Shown here piece after piece: positions 11,930 through 23,059 of a stretch of 64,000 bases of DNA. The notes below the pieces were generated by a model. That model searched no databases. It saw only the letters and a list, made by a program, of their open reading frames with translations, and was not told where the DNA came from. The translations under genes were made by a program, and so were the position numbers. This DNA comes from Rhizomucor pusillus (lineage: Eukaryota; Mucoromycota; Mucoromycetes; Mucorales; Lichtheimiaceae), in the NCBI GenBank assembly GCA_900175165.2, contig FWWN02000195.1, positions 1-64,000 on the forward strand. Reading direction: 5' to 3'. Positions within the stretch are counted from its first letter, which is position 1. Each line of letters begins with the position of its first letter.

Positions 11930-12560
11930 CATTGCTTCAAGATGAATTTCCCAAACACCGCTCTTGGATGCAGCAGAAACGAGAGCCCAGATATTGGACC
12001 GAGATGAAGAGGACGAGTACAACCAATTGCGAGACATCAATCTCCTGAGCGAGTCTGAGTCTGACGATATCATGCACGACAAACAAAACGCCCAAGACAT
12101 CCTGACTCAAGGCCAGTTACGATATGCCGAATCCTTCATCCAGCCAGAGAGTCTTTCCAATGTCGAGTATGACCAGTTGCCGGCCCACCCTGGATACGCA
12201 GCAGAGTGATTTCCTCGGCAATGTTATCGACCGGCTTCAGACAAACGACAACACCTTTCCATTACTTTGTCACTAGCCGGGCTGGCAGCGGCAAAAGCGC
12301 TTATCATGGCATTAGTCCAGACCTTTATTCGTCTGCTAAGCGACTGTGGGCCAAAGCGAGATCGCGAGGAGCCATCGACGACTCTTATACGTGCTCCAAT
12401 CGGATGGCAGCATTCAACGTAGGCGAGCAAACTCTCCATGGAATAATGACACCAGAGGATGCCGGACTTGGAAAGCCGCGTATTCCAAGCCCTACCGTCC
12501 GAAGCTGCAAGCATGGAGCCTATCTATCTGTAGTATGCAAATCAGGACGTTGACGCTTGA
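11930..12560 (+). pseudogene. Relic of a Helitron/PIF1-type helicase
   Basis: A plus-strand signal split over frames. An acidic lead-in (about 11964-12209) is followed after a TGA and a frame change by FVTSRAGSGKS, a Walker A loop at about 12266-12298, and then AAFNVGEQTLHG at about 12407-12442. The latter is the motif seen after the second helicase block in PIF1-like helicases of fungal Helitrons (usually APTGVAAFN.GG.T.H). A neighbouring frame reads ALIMALVQTFIRLL between the two, the helix expected after Walker A, so a frameshift separates them. Everything downstream of about 12560 is lost. It is too short and broken to act. The Helitron assignment is by motif; a PIF1 host paralogue relic is the alternative. 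Confidence 0.6.
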
Positions 12561-12695
12561 AATACGGCTGTCCTCGAATAGATGGATACCGGGCCAGCCA
12601 TTTGCACAACCTTCGAAGTCTTTATTGACAGGGTTCTGATCAGAACCTTCAGAGGGTTGAAGAACAGGTAGATTATGGCAGAGAGAGAAATTCCA

Positions 12696-13427
12696 CTATT
12701 GGTTTTGTTCGTCGAACACCTGGATGGCCTTGATGGCCGTCGATTTGGCGCTGGCGGGATTGGCACCTGTCACGACGCGGCCGTCGATAACCGAGAAGTC
12801 GTCGAAAGGTTGGGCAGGCGACACGTACTTGGCACCAACGTTGGCCGCACCTTCCTCGATCGTCAGCACCTTGTCTCCCTTGATCTTGTCGAGGAGACCC
12901 ATCTGTTCCTCACCGAGGGTCGTGAAGCCGGTCACGGTCTTGCCACGGATCACGGACTGGCCTGTGGTCTTGTCGACGATGCCAGGTAGGATGGCTGGAC
13001 CGTGGCACACGGCTGATACGACGCCACCACGCGCGTAAATATTCTCAGCGATGCTCTGCAGGCCCCGTGCTTTGGGGTAGTCGTAGATACTGGCATGGCC
13101 TGCTGAGGCAAAGAACAAGCCATAGTCTTCCGCGTTGACAACCGACGCTTTCTTCAATTCCTTGTTCAGCTTGACGTTGAACGGATGGTTCGGGTTGTTG
13201 TAGATCGCTTGGTCGTTCGCATCCAAGAACTGCGACGTCACCGAGTGTTCGTCTACACCGTAAGTTCCGGTCTCTGTCGCGAGATCGACTTCGAACCCGG
13301 CCTTCACAAGTTCTTCGAAAGGATGAAGTGCTTCAGTGTAGAACAATCCGGTCTTCGTTCCGTCCTGGTAAAAAACTTCGTTGTAACTGGTCACTGCAAT
13401 CAAGGCTTTGCGTGGAAGAGCAGGCAT
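12696..13427 (-). CDS. HSP31-like DJ-1/PfpI family glyoxalase III / chaperone
   Basis: Intronless frame of 243 aa, the usual length for yeast Hsp31 (about 237). The family converts methylglyoxal to lactate without glutathione and protects against misfolding and oxidative stress in the cytosol. Landmarks: N-terminal KALIAVTSYNE, TEALHPFEEL with the conserved glutamate at about 32, DYGLFFASAGHA, and the nucleophile elbow SAVCHGPA with Cys141-His142, followed by GFTTLGEEQ with the candidate triad acid at 173-174. Codon use is strongly GC-rich at third positions compared with the surrounding relics, as expected for a well-expressed gene. It ends about 140 bp from the helicase relic on the opposite strand. 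No signal peptide. Confidence 0.93.
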   Translation of the reverse strand: MPALPRKALIAVTSYNEVFYQDGTKTGLFYTEALHPFEELVKAGFEVDLATETGTYGVDEHSVTSQFLDANDQAIYNNPNHPFNVKLNKELKKASVVNAEDYGLFFASAGHASIYDYPKARGLQSIAENIYARGGVVSAVCHGPAILPGIVDKTTGQSVIRGKTVTGFTTLGEEQMGLLDKIKGDKVLTIEEGAANVGAKYVSPAQPFDDFSVIDGRVVTGANPASAKSTAIKAIQVFDEQNQ

Positions 13428-13651
13428 GACAATAATCTAAGTTTTCAAGAAAACACGGTTTCAAAAGAGAAGAACTGTCACCCTCCTCATATGCATTTCG
13501 TGACCCATGCATGAAAAGCTTTTTTTTTTTGGCTGAAACACTCTTTTTAGGAAACTATACTCTGCAGCGGTGACAAATCTGCAAAATTTCAATGACCTAA
13601 TAACCGAATTCGCGACAGATGGCACTAACGACGGTGGTGATCCAAATTCAT

Positions 13652-15857
13652 TTAATGCGATGAGGTATCAGAGGAGCTATCTTCATCGTAGAAGGAATGG
13701 CCTATGCCTCCAAAGGTAAAGAGTGAATGGTCGTCACCAAGCCAGTTGTGCAAAAGATTGGGTGCTTCGGCAAACAACCCTTGTGCATCCGCTGACGGTG
13801 AGCTTGATGAGGACGGTGGTGTGGTAGTGTTGATATCTTTGGAAGTTCGAGAGTATTTTGTTGGATCAAAATCTTGTAACGCAGAAGGACCATTTTCGTT
13901 GACAAATGCCGTAATATCGTCTGAAAGTCGGTCACGCATAGCTCGCAGCTGCGCTCCTGCACTAGGGTCCGTGACAGCGATCAACAGCGGTTTCAAAGAT
14001 TTGTAGATATCCATTCCTGTTTCCACAGATCGAACGCCAATGTAATGGATGAATGGCTGCGCAATATAGCCGGCGAGAGATATCAAAGTGCATGCTTTCA
14101 AGTCATAGCTGGTATTCTTGTAGAGGTATCCAAATAGCAAGCAAGTGTAGAATCCATAGATGGCTGGTCCAAATACCATTGCTACCAAAACTTTCCATGT
14201 AGCCAACACATCGCGAGCTGCAATCTTTACGCTAGATCCGGCAAGTGCCTCTACATAATCCAAGAATGGCACTTCAATAAATGGATTTTTTTCTGCAGAC
14301 ATATCCGATCTATTTTTTACCTGCTTGTTTGCGTCTGCTGATGATCAATGCCAATAGGATAATGGGTGAATTCAAAAGGATGCTATTCAAAAAGAAGGCG
14401 GTGTAAGCATACCGGCAGATGTATAAAGCATCACAAAAGTCTAACAACAAACTTACGCAGGGAATCCAATCATAGCAAAACAAATCAATCGTAACAGACG
14501 AGAGATGAGTAAGCGGGTTGCAGAGAAAAGATTGGCATCGGTGCGTGCTACTTGGTGATCGCGCAATCCAAAGTATTTCAAGGTATCGTTGTAAGCTTGT
14601 ACTTTTCGCTCGAGCTCTTTAAGTCGCGGATCATTTTCAAAATATTTGTATCCAAGCAAAAATCTTCGGTTCAATTCCACAACTTGGTCCAAGGACAGCT
14701 TATTGCTTGCTACAGGCTTGTATAGTCGTCGCGCTGCAGCAATGACCTAGCATGAAGATGTATTAGTGTGTCAATGAAAATCCATAAATCCATCAAAGTA
14801 CCGTACCATGAGGGTTTCATAATTGGGTGCGTTGACAGTAACGCTCCTTAGACCGTTCTGCCCATCTTTAAGAAGCTCTGCAATGGCCTCCCTCTTTGCG
14901 GCGCCGCCTTGCTTGTACTTTTCTACTAGCGAGCGATCAATGCTGATAGGTGTTCCATACGATACGACGGCGCGTGATCGGAATCGATGAGGATGGAAGT
15001 AGTTTAGACCGACTGGTACAATCTTGACGTTCAAGTTTTCGTGTTCTGCCATTGCACCTAGAGCCATGATAGCAAAGCCGGCTAGAAAGAAAAAGCAGGT
15101 CAGCGACACTGCATGTGATAGTTCATACGATTGAACGTGTAGGATCAATGCAAACCTTTAAGCGGCAACATTTCTGATCTGTCGTGGCTACCGCCTTCAG
15201 GAAATATCACAATGCAGCCGTTTTCCGCCAAGCGTGTGTGCACTCTATCATACAAAGAGTGCTGATCTACGTGCGGGATAACTTTGAAGGCCGCATCGGA
15301 AGACAGCGCAGCTGCTTCTTCGTCGTTCAAAGGATCCTTTACTTCGAGCTCAGTATCTGATATGACGTTGACAACTTGGAGCTTTAATGTCTTTGTAACG
15401 CTCAGAAAGTCGCGTGGTCTGATCTGCTGCGTGAACTGCGTATCTGTGCCGATGATGCGTGCGCTACCTGCAGTGCCGCGCACTGTGCCTTTGCCCTTTG
15501 TTGCCAGATCCTGCGGACGGATAACTGGGACTATTTCGTTGGGTAGGTAAAACGTTAACGAATATGATATGTAATCCAGCTCGGTTCCTTCTACGTACTT
15601 GCTTTCAAGAGACGCGCGCCTGCTCCGATAATCTTGCGCTTGAATGAAGATTCGGCCATGAGCGGTGCGAATCGTCGAGGGTTTGAAATGAGCACCAATC
15701 CAGGATCAATGAACTGGTTCGCATGAGGTGCAACGATGAATATGCATGGGTCGGTTTCTGGAACTTGGTGCGAGCCGGTGGTGCGAATCTCGCGAAAGAA
15801 GACGGAGGTAATGACTCGAAAAGCGCCCGTAACGGCGCTATATGCTAGCTGGTCCAT
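13652..15857 (-). CDS. SCT1/GPT2-type glycerol-3-phosphate (sn-1) acyltransferase
   Basis: Six exons: 15857-15599, 15530-15156, 15081-14807, 14746-14457, 14382-14321, 14250-13652; 619 aa. The enzyme acylates glycerol-3-phosphate (and DHAP in the yeast homologues) at the ER, the first step of phospholipid and triacylglycerol synthesis. Acyltransferase block I is APHANQFIDP (residues 43-52), matching the fungal form where HANQF.D replaces H-x4-D. Block III is FPEGGSHDR (about 197-205), followed by LPLKAGFAIMAL across intron 2. Hydrophobic helices lie at LLRLICFAMIGFPAILLN, VLVAMVFGPAIYGFYTCLL and LISLAGYIAQPFIHY. The tail is serine-rich and acidic. For the last intron I prefer the 70-nt form (acceptor at 14251), which joins SRRKQA to EALAGSSVKI as in yeast. 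A 28-nt alternative acceptor at 14293 also keeps frame. Confidence 0.9.
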
Positions 15858-16686
15858 TTACTGTATTTGGCGGGAACAGGATTGTCCGTCAATGCACACA
15901 CTCCCCTCTTTATATACTCGAGTCAGTTAAAAATCACATGCTCATATGATATACAGTTGTGTACAACATAAGCGGGCGGGCATATTCCGCTCTTCCTTCT
16001 TCTTTTAACCTTTTCCTTTTTTTCACTCATAATGCATATATGAGCAAGCAGCGATGTGCAGTAAACTTTCAAGCATGCTTTATTGGAGCAGGGAAAATCA
16101 GCAATGTTGTAACATTTGAAATCTCAAAAGTCTTTTTCTAGTTGGCATGCAGGGCTGAGCACAGACGTCCAGGATTAAGCATCAGTCAAGGAAAATCAGG
16201 AGTACAATGCTGCACATTTTCCAAATTGAGCAAAACCACCACCTATGGATCAGCAGGTTGACCTGGAAGCTAAATGCTGTTGAGACCTAGTCAGCGAAAT
16301 TGATGCAGAAAAACCAAATATTCACGAAGCCCTCTATAGATGCTGTTCGTCGGAGATAATTTAGTGTCTACGGTCAGAGTCTCGATCAATGTTTCGTTAC
16401 AAGTTCTGATTTAGGTGGCCTCGTAAACCTTTTACATCGAAGCCGTATGCGCACTCGTGAGGTTTTGTCATTACAGAAGCCTAAAGCCTTAAAAATACAT
16501 ATGGTGACAAAGACGCACCGAGAAGGTATAAACGTGAAGAAGGAACGCAAGATGGAGCGGTATCTATTTGAAAATATTCAGATTCGCAAACAGCCTCCTT
16601 CATCTTATCGTTAGGAAACCGATGTAAACAAGTACGCGGGGGATCTTCTGGCAAAACAACACCTGATAGTTTTCACAAAACAGTTC
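15858..16686. other. Intergenic, no gene seen
   Basis: Lies between the divergent-side promoter of the acyltransferase and the 3' end of the aldo/keto reductase pseudogene. Only short frames. Around 15900-15915 the sequence TTTATATAC can serve as a TATA element for the acyltransferase on the minus strand (complement GTATATAAA), about 45-55 bp before its ATG. Confidence 0.45.
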
Positions 16687-17920
16687 TTACTCTATAGTAT
16701 TGTCTGTCCATTTGTAGTCCGCTGCGTAACGTCCTCCAGCGATTTCAGCCTCTTGTACTACTTTGCGCATCTCTGCAACCTCTTCTGGTGTCAACGAGAC
16801 TTGAGCTGCTCCAAGGTTATCATCCAAGTACTTCACGCGCTTGGTACCAGGAATGACAAAGAAGCACCCAAGCAAGCACAAACTGACTTGGAGTGGACAC
16901 CCTTCTTGTTAGCAAGCTGATGGATCATTTCAATGAGTTCGAGGTTCTTGTGGAAGTTCTCAGGTGAGAAGCGGGGCAATGTGCGTCGTAAATCTCCTTG
17001 ATCAAAATCTTCAAAAGATTTGATGGCACCGGTCAAAAATTCTCGTCCAAGTGGGCAGCTTAATGTTATGATGAGAACATTGAGTATCTTTGACAGGGAA
17101 TTTAATATCTTTCCACTTACCAGCAAACAATGGCAACTCCGAGTTCGCGAGCCGCTTGGAGCAAGCCATTTTGTTCGACATCGAGTGTCCAGGGCGAGTA
17201 TTCCATTTGAACTGCATTGATCGGATGCACTTTGCAAGCACGGCGCATTGGCAACAGCATTAAGATTGGCCAATGTATCGGACTTTGCCTTCCTTGACGA
17301 GTTCAGCCATTGCCCCAACAGTGTCTTATTATCATTGTGGTATTGCATGAAAAACCAATGTAGAATTGGGATGGATGATATACCAACTCACGTGTTTGGA
17401 TCGACTCGGTGCAAGTAATACAAGTCAATGACATCCACACCTAAGCGCTCAAGACTAGCTTCACACGCTTTGCGAACATATTCTGGTTTGCCACAAGGAT
17501 CGCTGCTGGTAGAACCATCGGGTTCGCGTCTAATACCGAATTTGGCGGACAGGAAGACCTTGTTACGATGGTCCTTGAGCAACTTGGAGACAAGTTTCTC
17601 ATTCTCGCCTGCACCATAGATGTCTGCAGTGTCCCAAAATGTACATCTACGAGATATTTAGAGCCGTGTTATGTCAACACCATTGTCTATAGTGTATCTG
17701 ATACCCTTCCTCAAGAGCGCGTTCCAATACTCGTAAGCTTTCCTTCTCCTCTGCGGGCCCATAGCTTTGGCTCATACCCTATACATTCAATAGGAAGGGA
17801 ATTGATTATTAGCGATTATCTGTCAAGGAACATGGTAGAAAATTACCTTACCATGCATCCGAGACCCAACGGCTGTACATATGGACCATTTTTACCAAAT
17901 TGTCGCTGTTCAAGCACCAT
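16687..17920 (-). pseudogene. Aldo/keto reductase pseudogene (paralogue of the 31-34 kb pair)
   Basis: Starts at ATG 17920 (MVLEQRQFGKNGPYVQPLGLGCM) and keeps recognisable exon/intron borders of the aldo/keto reductases at 30985 and 33296: [25 protein letters not shown] and YLHRVDPNT are intact. Later exons are broken. In the block equivalent to [10 protein letters not shown] a TAA lies at 17260-17262, followed within 20 nt by a frameshift that puts RRACKVHPINAVQMEYSPW in another frame. Near 16870-16915 a second frameshift and a short deletion remove part of the block before FFVIPGTKR. The end (VSLTPEEVAEMRKVV...) is again readable to a stop at 16687. Intact donor sites with a disabled frame mean recent loss. 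It is on the opposite strand and 13 kb away from the live pair. Confidence 0.85.
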
Positions 17921-19566
17921 ATTTATTCCTTTTGATATATGCGAAGAGAGCGAAGAATGTTCATGCAAAGGGACTTTTGCTTTCGTATTTCTTGTATAAA
18001 CATATCCGACGGCTGACGCGTACGTTTTCCTTTTTGGCTATTTCAGGTTAGGATCAGCCCTAAAAACGGTAGTAGAAAAGATATAGCCAACCGTTTTTTT
18101 ATGGATAATGGCGACATTGTTCGGTTTAAATACATGTACTGTTGTACAGCTTGTAATTACATGTGTCCTCCTTGAAGCGACCTGTCTGAAATTATCAATT
18201 CTCATCTACATATTTTGTTTCACATCCTGTAGTTCTGCTATGTCGATGATTACCAGTCCGGAATACAGGTGGTATGAAAAGTGCTAATTCAAATTTCGAT
18301 CGTACAGCGGATGAGCATTGATTGCCGATGCAAAGACTCACAGGAAATGAACAACTAGATTCTAGTTTTTAGTCTCGGTTTTGATTAGCTCATCAAGAGG
18401 TATACTGAGGAAAACTATATCTTACATAAGACAGAAGCTTAATGAAGAGATCATTTTTTCTACATGGCTTCATTGCCTTCGAAAACGTCCATATATGTAT
18501 GCCAACATCCAAGTGATATATGCTCTCGATCACCCATTGGCAATTGTTTCTACCGCCTATCCGCCAGCTATTCGCAAGTCTGGCTTCCTTTGGCCATGAC
18601 CTTGCAGCATTGTAACACGCGATCCATGTGGGCCGCAAAGGGTATCATGTAACAAGTAGAAGAAAGGCGACGATGCATGATATCTCCAAGGCAACCACAT
18701 ACTCTTGACTATTTCATTGGGGCACCAGCTGCGGGTTGATAAAGCTGCCGCAGCTCTCGCACTCATGCCGACATCTTCTGGCAATGGTTTCGCATGATGA
18801 TTTACTACGGACAAGGTGACATTTTGCACCGTACACTGTGGAGCTGTTGATGTTTCCGCGGATATTCGCTTCAATACACGTGCCAGCACGTTATCTCTCG
18901 CTCAAAGAGCTATGGAAAAAGGGGGTTGCATATATTTGATAACGGCGTTGCTGCTGTTTCTGCTGCTGCGGTGAAATCGCGTTGTTTCTTTATCTTTTTA
19001 GGGCATATCGAGCTAGTGCGCGCCTCAATCGTGGCTGCCGGAACGAACACTACGTATCAACTTGTTTTTCTCCGAGAGTGTACTCTTTGATTGATGATGT
19101 TATTAGAACAAGGACTGGCGACAGGAATGACGCGAGATTTCGGGATAAGCACAACAACAACAAAGTAGTATTAGTGGGAATCAGAACATGGATAGATTAT
19201 TATTATTATTATTATTATCATTGATTGAAATGATAACAACAATAACAACGATTGTGAGCTTATAAAGTCCTGCGCCGCAGTTGCGTCGAAAATCGATCTA
19301 CTCGCAGCAGTGCATTAGCAAGGATGATGATGTGCGGGGTCATCGTCCCTATCCCGAGGATCATGGCGAGCATTTAAAATATAAAAATGCCCTCTCTTGT
19401 TTAAACTTTTTTCTCCTTCTTCCTCTCTACCACCCCTCCCTTCTTCTTCTTCCTTTTCCTCTTTTACCCATCAATTACAAACTATCTTTTTTCCTCTCTT
19501 TTCACCACCACTGCAAGACCTCTATAGCAGATAACAAAGAAAAAAGGAAGGATATAATACCTTGAC
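17921..19566. other. Intergenic with ATT microsatellite; no gene supported
   Basis: About 1.6 kb without a convincing coding chain. A minus-strand frame at 18557-18889 (110 codons) has no recognisable feature. A perfect run of about eight TTA/ATT triplets lies at 19196-19219. An AT-rich TTTAAAATATAAAAATG word at about 19374-19390 and the CT-rich tract 19400-19500 look like the core promoter and leader of the following gene. Confidence 0.45.
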
Positions 19567-20091
19567 ATGGTGACCACGGAAGAACTGCGGACCATCACCT
19601 TTACAAAGCTCAACTACTACCATCAGTCAAACAGCCCCATACCCATGCGACACTTTGTTTTAATCAGCAATTTGCTAAAGGCGAGTGCACAGCTACAGGA
19701 TGAACCCACGCACACAGATCTCCTTGTGGGTGAGCAGCTTGAGCAGCAATGGCTCGATACATGCCTTGACAACCTTGCTGAGCAGGAGGATTATCCAATG
19801 CAGGACCAACAGCAAGACGACGACGATTATTACTGCTACGACGACGAGGACGATGATGATATAAGCGAGGATTCGGAGGAACCGACGCTCGAAAGTCTGT
19901 TTGACGTGGTGGTGGAACAACAGCCGCAACAACAACATGACTGCGAAAGGTCGACCGCGGGCTCCACCGATGCCACAACGGCAACAACAACGGCCACCAC
20001 TGCTGCTGCTACCGCCGAATATCCGTGGTGGTCGATCGATAACCCACCGCCCTTACTGTGCATGTTGTTCTCGTATCGCGAACACGATTAA
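19567..20091 (+). CDS. Uncharacterised acidic, low-complexity protein
   Basis: Intronless frame of 174 aa that I do not recognise. Residues 1-75 look globular and helical (EELRTITFTKLNYYHQS, then PMRHFVLISNLLKASA). Residues 80-105 are an Asp/Glu/Gln tract (DDDDYYCYDDEDDDD), followed by a short EPTLESLFDVVVEQQ helix, a Gln/His run and a Thr/Ala run, and a hydrophobic end (YPWWSIDNPPPLLCMLFSYREHD). In support of a real gene: a good upstream AT-rich and CT-rich promoter layout, an A-rich context before the ATG (CTTGAC ATG is weak, however), and a clear ordered head. Acidic plus aromatic/Leu residues recall transcriptional activation segments, but that is speculation. Confidence 0.55.
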   Translation: MVTTEELRTITFTKLNYYHQSNSPIPMRHFVLISNLLKASAQLQDEPTHTDLLVGEQLEQQWLDTCLDNLAEQEDYPMQDQQQDDDDYYCYDDEDDDDISEDSEEPTLESLFDVVVEQQPQQQHDCERSTAGSTDATTATTTATTAAATAEYPWWSIDNPPPLLCMLFSYREHD

Positions 20092-20496
20092 CGAAATGTG
20101 ATATCCCCTCTCATCAACGCGCTGCATCGTATCCACCAGCCCTGTACCATACATTTTCGCCTTGCTGCATATCCTCATCTCCTCTTTGTATAACACTTTC
20201 TGTTTCTCTTTTTTCCTTGTTTACATATACATGCACTCTGTTTATAAAAAGGTAACGACACAAAAAAATTGCAAATGTATACACACCGCTACACGCCGTA
20301 TACGTTGGTGCTTGATTCCTGAATGTCAAGAATGGTGGGAATGGGCAAGTCTGTATATGTGCGTGCGTGTGAAATGGATGGTGCGAGTGACGAACGACGT
20401 CAGATTTTGAAATGACGGTGAGCTTTTTGGGAGTGAGGGGGTGGAAAGCCTAGAACTTAAAGCTGGAACGCGACCTGTCTTTTTCTCTAGCGTTTA
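20092..20496. other. Convergent 3' regions
   Basis: Space between the stop of the unknown acidic protein (plus) and the stop of the GRAM gene (minus). AT/CT-rich with a TATAAAAAGG word near 20241; consistent with 3' UTRs of both genes. No coding signal. Confidence 0.4.
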
Positions 20497-22558
20497 CTAC
20501 ATGGCGGCGGTGGCGGTGCTGTCGTCTTGTTGGCCGCCGCGCTGCGGAGACCGATCATGCTGGGTAGTACAATGCGAAGATGCAGGAAGTTGTGCTATCT
20601 TGTTGAAATATTGAGTAAGCCGAAAAGCAAGCGACATGCTGGCCACCAGGAACAATGTCAAGAGGGTCATTGTTATCGAGCGGACATGTCGGCATGGAGA
20701 TGAGCTCATGCTATGTTCACGCTGCTGCTGCTGGCGTACGATGGAACTTAGATGACGTAGTATGTGAACGCCTTCAAGTGCTCGCTTGTGCTTTTGATCG
20801 TCAGAAAGGCCTGTAAGGGGTGGAGGATTTGTTTCAAATATGAGCCAGTAATACAAAGATGATGATAATCTTTCTTTCTCTTTCACGCACATACCTTGAC
20901 AAGATACGATGAACGCGCTCTGCACTTGCACCTTGTCCTGTTCAGCAGGCAGACCCTTGATACAAGTGATGATATGGTATGTGCAGGACTGGTGCCGCTG
21001 GGACGACGATTTGGCCGCTGTTTTCACACACACATAGCGTTGCCCCACCGATCGTTTTTCGAAAAGACGGAACCGGATCGATCGGCCCGAGCTTGGCCTG
21101 CGCAGGCGCAATGCTCCTCGGCGGGAATGTGCTCGCCAGTCTCCAAGCTTGATGCTTGACACTGGAAATAGGACCACAAGTAGAATGCAATGTGAAGCAG
21201 CGTCAATGTTTGCCTTATAATATCGATAGGGATTTACATTATAGTCATCAAACAAGAACTTGCCTGTAAATCGGTCAGTCAGTGCTTTCATCCGCATATC
21301 TTTCTCAAAAACAAGTTGATAGATATCCGTGATAGAAGTGTCGTTGAAAACCTCATTAATGCCAATATAAACTTGGTCTTTAGTGCTCTTGTTGTTGATG
21401 ATGGCAGCAAAGCAGTCAGAACACAGTGTAGAGTCTTCGCCCTTATCTTCCTGAATGCTATGCTCGTGTTGGCCGAAATTTGCAATCGTAGAAGCGAGGG
21501 ATTTCGTAGAAGCTGATCGGCTTGTTCGTATAGACCATACGGCATCGTCGTCATGATCGTCGTTGTTGCATCTTCTTCTATTTGGGTTGCCGTTTTGGCT
21601 CTGACGCTGCTGTTGTTTTTGTTGCCACAAATTGGTTAAAAGCTTGTACGCATGGTCGCGGGTAATGAACGACGCAAATATGTACTATCAAACATCCGAA
21701 CAAAAAATGTCAACAAGCAAATTCGTTGTCATCATGCACAACAAGCGATGTAGTACAAGAAGCTTACCTTGTCACCATCGACGGTACAAATTTGGATGCC
21801 GTTCGGTATGACTTTAGCTGTCATGCACTTTTCAACAGCACTGATATCACTGAATGGTATAGCCAACTATAAATTATGGGATCAAGTTACCGTTAGAAGA
21901 GCGCGCTACATGTTTTTTTTTTCAAAACTCTCTCTACTTATTATTGCCAGCTTTACTAGAAATTCTTAATACTTACTCTTGTAAGCCAGCCAAAAATATT
22001 GGCTTTGAAGCATACGTGATGCTCAGTCACGTACATGTGTCCTTGCGCAAGGATCTCTTTTTTCAAAGCACACTTGTACACTACACAACAGCGACGACTA
22101 GGTGAGTCTAGTTTTTTGAGAGTTGCCGTCCGTGTCTTTGCATGCATACCATCCAGCAGTGTTCCTTGCTGCGCAATTTCCTGGAAAAATGCATTGAATT
22201 CTGCAACACGTTTTTTCGGATGAGGATGTTGTTGTCCGTTGGTACGTGGCAGTGTAAGCCCGCTATCCTGTTCGTTGGAGTCTGTTTGAGGTCGTGGTGA
22301 TGGCGACAACGCTGTAATAGACAAAGAGGATGTTGGCGACGAAGAAGAAGATGAGGAGGAGCAAGAAACATGGTTCAATAAGTGTGGATTCAATGTATCA
22401 TCGTTTTCGGTAGCAATAATAGCAGTAGGCTTACGCCGCTGTTTTCGTTTTCGTCGTCGTTGAAAGCACTTCTGCTGCTGCTGCTTCTTTTCCTTGGTAC
22501 TACCGTGGAAGAACATTTTGAAAAGCGGAGACGACAGGATGAACAACCCCGGCGTCAT
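20497..22558 (-). CDS. GRAM-domain LAM/GRAMD1-like membrane-contact-site protein
   Basis: Exons: 22558-21977, 21866-21768, 21684-20895, 20810-20497; phases agree, about 594 aa. The first 115 residues are basic then serine-rich. The GRAM domain spans three exons: EFNAFFQEIAQQGTLLDG..., CALKKEILAQGHMYVTEHHVCFKANIFGW, then LAIPFSDISAVEKCMTAKVIPNGIQI, then YIFASFITRDHAYKLL. This is the pattern of yeast Ysp/Lam and animal GRAMD1 proteins, which hold ER-plasma-membrane contacts and move sterol. After a low-complexity linker comes a divergent region where VASt would start (VYIGINEVFNDTSITDIYQLVFEKD). A C-terminal helix (TMTLLTLFLVASMSLAF) is a good single TM anchor. The centre, about 21240-20990, is uncertain: the open frame reads unlike VASt and may hide an intron or sequence error. 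Confidence 0.75.
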
Positions 22559-23059
22559 TAAAGGAAAACATGTAACAACAGTGGATAGCTTCTAGTAGGA
22601 ATCAACAAAGGATCGTCCTGTGGCCTTGACAATAAAAAATCAAAAGTGAATGGAGAAGAGAGAGAGAAAAAGAAAAGATAGAAAGCTTATCCTTGTCAGC
22701 AGCAGCGATGATGACGACGGAGCGTGCGCCGATTATAGAGCCGAAGAGGACAGATGATGCTGTATAGCATATCGGAAAAACCTCGTCGGGGTTGCTATGC
22801 TCACTTCCTCTCTTTCGCTTGAATAATGAACCTGTTTAATTTTGCGGCGATAGGCGTGACCTTTATTGCTCTTATTCAAAGAACAATAATACGATTATCC
22901 GTCCCGTCTTTTTTATATGTAGTAGCTTATGTTCAAACAAAAGGAGAAGGTTTTTTTCTTTCTTGGAAATAAAAATTTTTGTTATTAAAAGGCAACAGCG
23001 ATGATGAAAGTTTTAAGGGAGGACGGCCAGGCAAGGCTTGTTGAGTGAGGTGATGATGA
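22559..23059. other. Promoter-side spacer
   Basis: Upstream of the GRAM gene and downstream of the kinase gene, both on the minus strand. Purine-rich on the plus strand at 22645-22690, so CT-rich on the coding strand, as in other promoters in this window. No coding signal. Confidence 0.4.

Noticed and set aside
14293..14320. 28-nt intron in the acyltransferase gene
   Set aside because: It keeps frame, but the 70-nt alternative ending at 14251 gives a normal intron size and a better match to the family.
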